Assembly (NCBI GenBank): GCA_039638595.1
Contig: JBDIWM010000003.1
Span: 1 to 50,416, forward strand
DNA length: 50,416 nucleotides
Source of the DNA: Atribacterota bacterium
Lineage (GTDB): Bacteria; Atribacterota; Atribacteria; Atribacterales; Caldatribacteriaceae
Reading direction: 5' to 3'
Under the pieces are notes generated by a model. It did no database searches, was not told the origin of the DNA, and worked only from the letters and a program-made list of their open reading frames with translations. Numbering within the stretch: position 1 is the stretch's first letter; every line of letters starts with the position of its first letter. Shown here one piece after another: positions 1-6,853 of the stretch. The translations under genes and the position numbers were made by a program.

Positions 1-530
1 ACCATGCCGAGATCTTTGCTCTTGGGGCAAATGGTAAAGATAATTTTTTAGATATGAGCTCTAACTCTCAAATGGAGAAAAACTGTCTTGATTTTCGGGG
101 GTCAGTATACCTCTGGTAGTCTTTGGCTTAACGTTGGTCAAGAGGAGACGTGTTTTTCTGAGATTTCAGGGAACGAAATAAAAAGGGCATGGGTGTCTTG
201 GGGAGGTTGTAGCAGCCACGGTTCATTACGAAGGCCCATGATGAAGAAATCCTTGAGTTCATATAGTGACCAGCGAAAAGTCGATGCCAACCCATAGAAA
301 GTCAACGATTGGTTGACGTCTTTACAGGGGATTCAGTTTTTCTCTCTCTATATGGACTTGTCTTAATTTTTTTGGGGTTCTGTTCCGAGTAAGTCCTGAG
401 AGGCGGATGGTTGTTTTTAGGAACCCCCTTTTTTTCAGAGTAGGAAAAAATTTTATAGAAAATTTCGCAGAAAATGTTGCTCAATTTTCCAAAGAGTAGT
501 AGAATTGTGAGAGGAATGGGGGTTAGTGTG
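1..530. other. Left-edge region without a recognised gene
   Basis: No convincing gene is seen here. A reading frame from base 3 to the TAG at 117-119 (38 codons) is open to the left edge and could be the C-terminal tail of a gene outside the window, but its sequence is not recognisable. A frame at 88-297 has no good ribosome binding site and an unlikely composition. The stretch 420-480 is AT-rich and may hold the promoter of the LacI-type regulator, but no clear -35/-10 pair could be picked. Confidence 0.4.
301..317. promoter_or_regulatory. 17-bp inverted repeat, possible operator
   Basis: Perfect 6-bp arms GTCAAC and GTTGAC are separated by 5 bases (GATTG). The size suits a LacI-family operator. 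It lies about 215 bp upstream of the regulator gene, which is far for direct repression, and short palindromes arise by chance. This is a weak candidate. Confidence 0.2.
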
Positions 531-1502
531 ATGGTACGTCTTAAAGATGTGGCAGAAAAAGCAGGCGTCAGTATTTCTACGGTATCAAAGTTTCTCAGCG
601 GGAAGGGTTCTGTTTCCTCCCCGGTGCAGGAACGAATCCACCAGGCTATGGCGTCATTGGGGTATGAGGGACACCAGGTTTGGAAAAGGAGTAAAGGGCT
701 GAAGGTGGTGGGAGTCATTATCCCCGATATTGAAAATCCCTTTTTTTCCAGCTTGGTCAAGTCTCTGGAATTTCTCCTCTTCCGGTATGGATATTTTCTG
801 CTTTTGTGTAATACCGAGAATAACCCGGAGCTGGAGGAGAATTTCATCTATTACTTAAGTCAGAGTAAAGCGAGAGGTGTAATCCTGGTTCCCTCTACTA
901 GCGAAAGGCGATCGAGACTTCTTGATACCCTTCCTCTTTTGCTCTTGGACCGGAGTATCGAGGGAACGGAATTACCCACCGTGACTACGAATCACTACCA
1001 GGGAAGCAAAATTGCCACTTCTTACCTTATCCGCAAAGGAAGACAGAGAATCGCTTTTCTGGGCGGGCGGAAAGGTGTGGACGTATATCAGAAGAGACTC
1101 CAGGGGTATAGCGAGGGACTTGCGGAGAATGGGCTTCAAGTAAACCCTGCGCTTATCGTTGAAGGAGATTTCTCCTTCCAGGGGGGATACCAGGCTGTTG
1201 AGATGCTTTTTGAAAGGAGAGAGTCCTTTGATGCCATTTTTGCGGCTAACGACCTGATCGCCCTTGGAGCAATAGAGCGACTTAAAGAGGGGGGTATCGG
1301 TGTCCCCCAGGACGTTGCCGTCATCGGTTTTGATGACATCTGGCTTTCCCGTCTTTCCCATCCTCGGCTCACCACGGTTCGGCAACCGGTGTATGAACTC
1401 TGTAAAGAGGCGGTGACCGTGCTTTTTGACCTTGTCGATAAGGGGGTGAGAGCAAATTCCAAAGTGCTGGAACCTCAACTTGTGATTCGGGAGTCCTGTT
1501 AA
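531..1502 (+). CDS. LacI family transcriptional regulator
   Basis: 323-residue DNA-binding regulator, probably controlling the sugar transport and mannosidase genes that follow directly. The start at 531 places the classic LacI helix-turn-helix (VRLKDVAEKAGVSISTVSKF) at the very N-terminus. The frame stays open upstream to 474 and ATG 516 is an alternative, but both would add an atypical N-terminal extension. After the HTH comes the hinge region, then a periplasmic-binding-protein-like effector domain beginning near KVVGVIIPDIENPFFSSL. The motif AVIGFDDIWLSRLSHPRLTTV near the C-terminus is typical of the family. Length is normal. It ends 62 bases before the binding-protein gene, so it may be co-transcribed or autoregulated. 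The effector is unknown; a mannose-containing sugar is an inference from context. Confidence 0.9.
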   Translation: MVRLKDVAEKAGVSISTVSKFLSGKGSVSSPVQERIHQAMASLGYEGHQVWKRSKGLKVVGVIIPDIENPFFSSLVKSLEFLLFRYGYFLLLCNTENNPELEENFIYYLSQSKARGVILVPSTSERRSRLLDTLPLLLLDRSIEGTELPTVTTNHYQGSKIATSYLIRKGRQRIAFLGGRKGVDVYQKRLQGYSEGLAENGLQVNPALIVEGDFSFQGGYQAVEMLFERRESFDAIFAANDLIALGAIERLKEGGIGVPQDVAVIGFDDIWLSRLSHPRLTTVRQPVYELCKEAVTVLFDLVDKGVRANSKVLEPQLVIRESC

Positions 1503-1564
1503 GGACAAATGTGGTGTATCGGTCTGAAAGAGAGGACAAAGAGCATTCTGGGGGGATGATGAGC

Positions 1565-2800
1565 ATGAAAAGAGGATTATTGGTTTTGGGTGTAAGCGTC
1601 ATGGTGGTGGTTATTTTCGTATGGGGATTAGCCGCTTTTGGGGAAGAAAAGGTTCATGTAGCTATTCAGAGTTTTGCCCATGAAGCGCTGAAGCCTTTCA
1701 TAGAACAGTTTGAAACCCAGACGGGAATCAAGGTGATTCTGGAATCGATGCCCTCTTCGGGAACGGACGCCCTGACTAAGCTCACGACATACTATCGGGC
1801 TGGTCAAAGCCCTTATGACGTGGTCAGTGATTCAGACGAGGCGTCTCCGGCTTTTGCTCGTGCTGGATGGCTTGAACCACTGAACGACGTTCTACCTGCA
1901 GATTTCTTTGAAGACTTTCCGCCGAGCATGCTAGAGTCAGAAAAGGCTTGGAACTGGTTAGATGAAAAAGTGTACCGGGTGCGGCACAGCTTTGAATTCG
2001 GCTACTTTTTCTATCGAAAAGACTGGTTCGACGCCATGGGTCTTTTGCCCCCCGCAACCTGGGAAGAGATGGTCGACGTTGGTAAGAAATTTACCGCTCA
2101 GGGCAAAATAGGGGTTGAAGACGCCCTCAGTAAGCCAGCCCTCCTCTACGTGTACGTCGCTTACTTGACGCTCCAGGCAGGAGGCAATCCCTTTGCCTTC
2201 GATGAGGGATTCAAGACCGCGGTCAAATTTATCCATGACATGATTTACGAACACCAGATTTTCCCCAAAGAAGCTCTAAACAAAAATTACGATCAGATTA
2301 ACGAGGACTACATGAATGACCGTGTAGCCATGATGCGTCAGTGGCCGTACTTCTATAGTGTCACTCGGGGGAACGCTGAGTGGTACAGAGAAGGAAAGGC
2401 CGAGATTGCGTTACCTCCTCGTGGTCCGGTGAGTAGTGCCTCTTGGGCAGGAGGATGGGGCTGGGAGATTCCCAAGTTTGCTCCGAATAAAGAAGGGGCC
2501 AAAAAGTTCATCCAGTTCATCCTTTCAAAGGAGATTGCTCCTAAACTGGCAAGAGCCAATAGCTGGTTTATGAACCCTCGCTACTCGGTCATGGCCGAAT
2601 TGGGTGATGAGGGCTTAGCGAAGTACATGAAGTGGTATAGCGACAACAATGTTCCCGCTCCTCGCCCGTACCACCCCAGGGTGGCTGAGGCACAGAACAT
2701 CGTGGACGATGTGGTATCTGCGTATCTCATCGGTCAGATGACCTTGGATGAAGCGGTGGAACAGGGCAAGAAGATGATGGCTGAACTCGGAGGACAGTAG
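1565..2800 (+). CDS. Sugar ABC transporter substrate-binding protein (CUT1)
   Basis: Periplasmic solute-binding protein of about 411 residues, family 1 (SBP_bac_1, MalE-like). The start at 1565 has a run of six G at 1550-1555 at suitable distance; 1556 and 1559 are in-frame alternatives and the frame is open to 1511. The signal peptide is hydrophobic with a likely cleavage after AFG; there is no lipobox cysteine, so the protein should be soluble in the periplasm. The pattern of an extended N-terminal binding lobe followed by WAGGWGWEIPKFAPNKEGA is typical of oligosaccharide binders. It is followed by a strong stem-loop and two permeases. No ATPase is next to it, as is usual for CUT1 systems that share an MsmX/MalK-type ATPase encoded elsewhere. 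Substrate is probably a mannoside, judged only from the GH38 enzyme downstream. Confidence 0.88.
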   Translation: MKRGLLVLGVSVMVVVIFVWGLAAFGEEKVHVAIQSFAHEALKPFIEQFETQTGIKVILESMPSSGTDALTKLTTYYRAGQSPYDVVSDSDEASPAFARAGWLEPLNDVLPADFFEDFPPSMLESEKAWNWLDEKVYRVRHSFEFGYFFYRKDWFDAMGLLPPATWEEMVDVGKKFTAQGKIGVEDALSKPALLYVYVAYLTLQAGGNPFAFDEGFKTAVKFIHDMIYEHQIFPKEALNKNYDQINEDYMNDRVAMMRQWPYFYSVTRGNAEWYREGKAEIALPPRGPVSSASWAGGWGWEIPKFAPNKEGAKKFIQFILSKEIAPKLARANSWFMNPRYSVMAELGDEGLAKYMKWYSDNNVPAPRPYHPRVAEAQNIVDDVVSAYLIGQMTLDEAVEQGKKMMAELGGQ

Positions 2801-2810
2801 AGCACGCTAC

Positions 2811-2840
2811 CCCTGCTCGAGGGTATACCCTCGAGCAGGG
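2811..2840 (+). promoter_or_regulatory. Perfect 13-bp stem-loop between binding-protein and permease genes
   Basis: CCCTGCTCGAGGG and its exact reverse complement flank a TATA loop, directly after the binding-protein stop codon and ending next to the ribosome binding site of the first permease. No T-run follows, so it is unlikely to be a simple intrinsic terminator. Hairpins at this position in sugar ABC operons are known to stabilise the upstream binding-protein mRNA or attenuate read-through, giving more binding protein than permease. Confidence 0.75.
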
Positions 2841-2860
2841 TGAAAGGAGTGACAAGTTTC

Positions 2861-3748
2861 GTGAACTTTCAGAAAGCATCCCGGCGGAAGATTTATTATG
2901 CCATAATCCTCATCCTTCCTGCGTTAGTCTTGCGTTTATTTACCTCTCTCTATCCAGTGGTGTACACGATTTACCTCTCTTTTTTTCGGGTCAATCCCAT
3001 CGTTGGTGCCTATACCTACACGGGATTGGCAAACTTTCAGAAAATGTTTGCTGACCTTGTGGTTCGTGAGAGCGTCCTGTTTACCCTGTTTTTCACGTTT
3101 ATTTCCATTGCTTTTCAGACGCTTTTGGGACTTTTGGTGGCTCTTTTGCTGAATAAGCGTTTTTCCCTTCGCTACTTCGCGCGTACCATTAATCTCGTCC
3201 CCTGGGCGATTCCCATGATTGTTGTGGCGCTGGGTTTCCGCTGGATGTTCGATAGCGAATACGGGGTCATTGCCGATCTCATCGCCCGCTTTGTAGGGGT
3301 GCGTTTTGCCTGGCTGGTGGACCCTTGGGGAGCACGGTGGGCGATTGTTCTTGCCAATGTCTGGAAAAATACCCCATTTGTGGCGATGTTGCTCCTCGCT
3401 GGTCTACAAAGTGTCCCTCTGGAACTGTATGAAGCGGCAAGGGTGGATGGTGCTTCTGGATGGCACTGTTTTCGATATATTACGATTCCCTTTCTCTCCC
3501 CAATTGTCATTACCACAGTGCTCTTTTTTACCGTGTGGTACCTGGCAACCTTCGATATCGTATACGGTATGACCGGAGGTGGCCCTGGGTTTTCCACGGC
3601 CATTATGTCGTATAAGATATACCAGGAAACTTTCTCTCATATGAATTTTGGGTACGCTTCGGCCATCAGCGTGGCATTACTTTTACTGGTGGCGATTTTG
3701 GGGACCATTGTCCTTTTCATTTCACGAAAGTTTGAAATTCTTCTGTAA
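2861..3748 (+). CDS. Sugar ABC transporter permease (MalF-type)
   Basis: Inner-membrane permease of about 295 residues with six predicted membrane segments and the cytoplasmic EAA loop EAARVDGASGWHCFRYITIP, which docks on the ATPase. It belongs to the CUT1 MalF/UgpA family. The frame is open from 2840, but a GTG there would overlap the stem-loop. GTG 2861 follows AAAGGAG at 2843-2849 and gives a normal N-terminus (MNFQKASRRKIYYAIILILP). It pairs with the next permease, 14 bases downstream, and the binding protein upstream. Confidence 0.88.
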   Translation: MNFQKASRRKIYYAIILILPALVLRLFTSLYPVVYTIYLSFFRVNPIVGAYTYTGLANFQKMFADLVVRESVLFTLFFTFISIAFQTLLGLLVALLLNKRFSLRYFARTINLVPWAIPMIVVALGFRWMFDSEYGVIADLIARFVGVRFAWLVDPWGARWAIVLANVWKNTPFVAMLLLAGLQSVPLELYEAARVDGASGWHCFRYITIPFLSPIVITTVLFFTVWYLATFDIVYGMTGGGPGFSTAIMSYKIYQETFSHMNFGYASAISVALLLLVAILGTIVLFISRKFEILL

Positions 3749-3762
3749 GGAGTGAGTTTTGG

Positions 3763-4605
3763 GTGCACAGAGATGGTTTGTGGACTAATGCAGTCATGGT
3801 TTACGTGTTTTTTTGTGTGTACATATTCATTACCATTTTCCCATTCTACTGGATTTTTATTTCCTCGGTGACCCCAAAACATAAGCTTTTTTCCATTCCG
3901 CCCCTGTACTTTCCTTCCTATTTCACCACGGAGAATTTTCTCCGGATGGCGGGCAACATTCCCTTCTCATCGTACCTTCGGAATTCCCTTATTTTTGCCC
4001 TTTCTTCAAGCGCGGTCTCCGTTTTCTTGAGTTTCTTTGCTGCTTATGCATTTGCTCGAATTCGCTTTCGAGGGAGCAATATTCTTTTACTCCTTTTTCT
4101 CTTGAGCATTGCCCTGCCACCAATTACCACGGTAATCCCGTTGTACGAACTCTATGGAAGGGTTAGCCTTCTGAATAAAATTGAGGGGATGGTGGTGGCA
4201 ATGTCAAGCCTCATCACCCCTTTTACCATCTGGATTCTCATTTCCTTTATCAAGCAGGTTCCGGCAGAAATTGAAGAGGCGGCAGCCATCGATGGTGCTG
4301 GATTTTTGCACATTCTTTTTCGGATTGCTTTCCCTCTGATTTTACCTGCGGTGGGCACGATGTTTGTCATCAACTTTATTACCGGCTGGAACGAACTCCT
4401 TTACCCTTTAGTCTTTGCCGTTGATGCGCGGAGCAAGACCCTCACCGTTGGTCTCACCGAGGTGGCTTTGGAATCAACGGCCTATGGGAAACCATGGGAC
4501 CTCATGAGTGCTCTCAGTGTGGTGATGATTATCCCTGTCATTGTGCTTGTGATTCTCTTTCAACGAACCATCATCGAGGGTCTAACCCGAGGGGCTATTA
4601 AGTGA
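3763..4605 (+). CDS. Sugar ABC transporter permease (MalG-type)
   Basis: Second permease of the CUT1 importer, 280 residues, six predicted membrane segments. The EAA loop is EAAAIDGAGFLHILFRIAFP, with the conserved ITGWNELLYPL stretch after it, as in MalG/UgpE proteins. GTG start at 3763 has AAGGAG at 3747-3752. Length is normal. It lies 14 bases after the MalF-type gene and 18 bases before the first UroD-family gene, so the five genes read as one operon. Confidence 0.9.
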   Translation: MHRDGLWTNAVMVYVFFCVYIFITIFPFYWIFISSVTPKHKLFSIPPLYFPSYFTTENFLRMAGNIPFSSYLRNSLIFALSSSAVSVFLSFFAAYAFARIRFRGSNILLLLFLLSIALPPITTVIPLYELYGRVSLLNKIEGMVVAMSSLITPFTIWILISFIKQVPAEIEEAAAIDGAGFLHILFRIAFPLILPAVGTMFVINFITGWNELLYPLVFAVDARSKTLTVGLTEVALESTAYGKPWDLMSALSVVMIIPVIVLVILFQRTIIEGLTRGAIK

Positions 4606-4623
4606 AAAAGGAGTGGTAAAATC

Positions 4624-5724
4624 GTGCTTCCATCACGCTCCTCTATGGAGGAAAAAAAAGGGTATCTCAGGCGTTTTTGGCAACGAAAGGAAAAGGGTCC
4701 GGTGTGGTATATTGGCTCTCCGGGAGAAGCACTCTTAATCGAAGAGGGTACGATTCCCTCGTTTGAGGCCATGCTCCAGGCGGAGCTTCGGCGCATTGAA
4801 AACCGCACACATATCCTTGACTTTGACGTTCCCGCTATTCGGACGGATTTTGGGACCAGCATTTTTCCTTCCGCTTTTGGATGTCCACTCCATTTTTCGA
4901 AGGGTCGATATCCCTGGGGAGAACCGGTACTCTTTGATGACTCCGAAAAGGTTTTTGCGTTGAAGAAACCCTCAGTGCGGGATGGGCTTCTTGGGGTAGT
5001 CCTCGATTTCACTCATTTCGCTGCAGGCGCAACCCGGGAAACTTTACCCATCAAGATGACCGATCTCCAGGGGCCGATGGATGTAGCCTACCTCTTGTGG
5101 GAGAGTAACGACTTCTTTTTGGCCCTTTTTGATGCTCCTCGGGCTGTTCACCACCTCCTTGGGATGGTCACCGAACTTATGATCGAATTTGTCCATGCGC
5201 AGCGAAGCGCAGTACAAGGTGCGGAATTCATTCCCTGTCATCTCCAGCATTACCTCCCCTGGGGGGAAGGGATTTGTGTAAGCGAGGACCTTCTCTCTCT
5301 TCTCTCTCCGGAACTCTACCGAGAGTTTGCTCTCCCATACATCAACATTCTTTCGCGGGAGTTTGGTGGAGTGTTCATCCATTCCTGTGGAAATTTTGTG
5401 CATAACCTGGAAGTACTCCTTGAAATTGAAAACCTCAAAGGGATCAATTTCGGGGCTACCGAAACACCGTTTGAAGAGGTGGTAGGCAAACTTGGGAACC
5501 GGGTGGTGCTCTCTCCACATGTAGGGTTGAATAAAGATGTGGTTTTTGAGAGCGTTTTTCACTATTTAACCCATCTTGAGCGTTGGGGGAACAATGTGGC
5601 CGGTCTCTATGTGCTCGTGGATACCACGAATTCTCTCCTTGGGCATGACATGGCTTGGAACGGAGACGAACTGGAAAAGATTTATCGTATTTTTGCGCGC
5701 TGGAGTGAACAGGATGGCGAGTAG
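4624..5724 (+). CDS. Uroporphyrinogen decarboxylase family protein (MtaA-like), first of a pair
   Basis: 366 residues, UroD/MtaA/CmuA TIM-barrel superfamily. Members include haem-pathway decarboxylases and zinc enzymes that move methyl groups from corrinoid proteins. The fragment FIHSCGN (about residues 255-261) carries the His-x-Cys zinc-ligand pattern of the methyltransferase branch, and GINFGATETPFEEVVGKL and VVLSPHVGLN fit the barrel end. The distal zinc-ligand cysteine expected near the C-terminus is not seen; that region reads LVDTTNSLLGHDMAWNGDE. GTG start at 4624 follows AAAAAGGAG. Its end overlaps the next UroD-family gene by 11 bases. Sitting between sugar permeases and a mannosidase, it is unlikely to serve haem synthesis. 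The reaction is unknown. Confidence 0.75.
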   Translation: MLPSRSSMEEKKGYLRRFWQRKEKGPVWYIGSPGEALLIEEGTIPSFEAMLQAELRRIENRTHILDFDVPAIRTDFGTSIFPSAFGCPLHFSKGRYPWGEPVLFDDSEKVFALKKPSVRDGLLGVVLDFTHFAAGATRETLPIKMTDLQGPMDVAYLLWESNDFFLALFDAPRAVHHLLGMVTELMIEFVHAQRSAVQGAEFIPCHLQHYLPWGEGICVSEDLLSLLSPELYREFALPYINILSREFGGVFIHSCGNFVHNLEVLLEIENLKGINFGATETPFEEVVGKLGNRVVLSPHVGLNKDVVFESVFHYLTHLERWGNNVAGLYVLVDTTNSLLGHDMAWNGDELEKIYRIFARWSEQDGE

Positions 5725-6832
5725 AAGTCGAGCTAGGGCAGCTTTTTTCCTTCAACCTACAGACCGTATTCCCCACTGGGAATTTTTGGCGAATCCTGCA
5801 TTTGAGTTGCAGTTGACGGGAATCGATCCAGCGCAGCATCCTCAAAAAGCACGATTACGTACGTTGGAACTCCTTCCCATCGATGTGGAAATTCCTCCTC
5901 GCACTGATGTTCCCTCTGCTTTTCAGATCCTTGAAAACGGAACCATCGTCAATGAACGAGGCAAAAAGGTGAGCCAATGGGGAAGTGGGATTACCTGGGA
6001 ATGGGACCACGGGTCCTGGTTTCATTCTATTGAGGATGTTTTGCATTTTGATCCGGTATCGATGTTCTTAGAGCAAGAGTCGAAGGAGGTATTTGAGGAT
6101 ATAGACCCGCTCCAGCAGTTTTTCCATCTACCACTTGAGGAGATGGTGAAGAAACTCAACGAGGATTTTCATCGTCTTCAGGATCTTGTGGGGGAAAGGG
6201 CTCTGGTCCCCGGTCACTACTACCGAACGCTTCTCATGTGGCCGCTCATGCTCTTTGGATGGGAGTTTTTTGCAGAACTCGCTTACCTCTATCCCCAGGA
6301 TTTTCAGAGAATCTGGAAGGGGTTTACCGAAATCTCCCTCAAGGTGACCTCAGCTTTTTCTTTGACCGATATCGAGGTGTTCACGAGTCACGATGATTTG
6401 TGTACCGCCAGGGGGCCAATTTTCAACCCAGAATGGTATCGAAAGAACCTCTATCCGTACTACGAAATGTTATGGGACCCTCTGAAAAGGAAAGGGAAGA
6501 AGGTAATTTTTATCTCCGACGGAAATCTTGACTGTGTCATTGACGATGTGCTTGCTTGTGGGGCGGATGGATTTTTTGCCGAAAGTTATACGGACCTTGA
6601 GACACTGGCTCGTAAGTACGGGCAGGAAAAAGTCATGGTTGGAAACATCGATGGACGGATACTGGCAGAGGGGACGAAAGAAGATATTCGAAGAGAGGTT
6701 GAGCGTTGTACCCGCTTTGGCAAAAGTTGTCCCGGGTATTTTTACTGTGTTTCAAACCACCTTACCCACACCATTCCCCCGGAAAATGTGTTTTACTACT
6801 TTGCTCTCTGTGAGGAGTTGGGAAGGCGATAA
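5714..6832 (+). CDS. Uroporphyrinogen decarboxylase family protein, second of a pair
   Basis: About 372 residues, a diverged UroD-superfamily protein. ATG 5714 overlaps the end of the previous gene by 11 bases, which implies translational coupling; the frame is open further upstream only as an overlap. The region that carries His-x-Cys in methyltransferases here reads FISDGNLDC, so those ligands are absent. A cysteine-rich C-terminal part is present (CTRFGKSCPGYFYCVSNHL), followed by the usual IPPENVFYY. Coupling of two dissimilar paralogues suggests a heteromer. No corrinoid protein is encoded nearby. Function cannot be assigned; methyl-group chemistry or decarboxylation on a sugar-derived substrate are guesses. 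Confidence 0.72.
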   Translation: MASRSRARAAFFLQPTDRIPHWEFLANPAFELQLTGIDPAQHPQKARLRTLELLPIDVEIPPRTDVPSAFQILENGTIVNERGKKVSQWGSGITWEWDHGSWFHSIEDVLHFDPVSMFLEQESKEVFEDIDPLQQFFHLPLEEMVKKLNEDFHRLQDLVGERALVPGHYYRTLLMWPLMLFGWEFFAELAYLYPQDFQRIWKGFTEISLKVTSAFSLTDIEVFTSHDDLCTARGPIFNPEWYRKNLYPYYEMLWDPLKRKGKKVIFISDGNLDCVIDDVLACGADGFFAESYTDLETLARKYGQEKVMVGNIDGRILAEGTKEDIRREVERCTRFGKSCPGYFYCVSNHLTHTIPPENVFYYFALCEELGRR

Positions 6833-6853
6833 TTCCCTTCGGAGGTGTTTGAC

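Noticed and set aside
88-297. 69-codon plus-strand frame near the left edge
   Set aside because: TTG start, no ribosome binding site, composition unlike the real genes; treated as non-coding.
972-1508. 178-codon minus-strand frame opposite the LacI-type gene
   Set aside because: Shadow of a clearly coding plus-strand gene; no ribosome binding site and no recognisable protein pattern.
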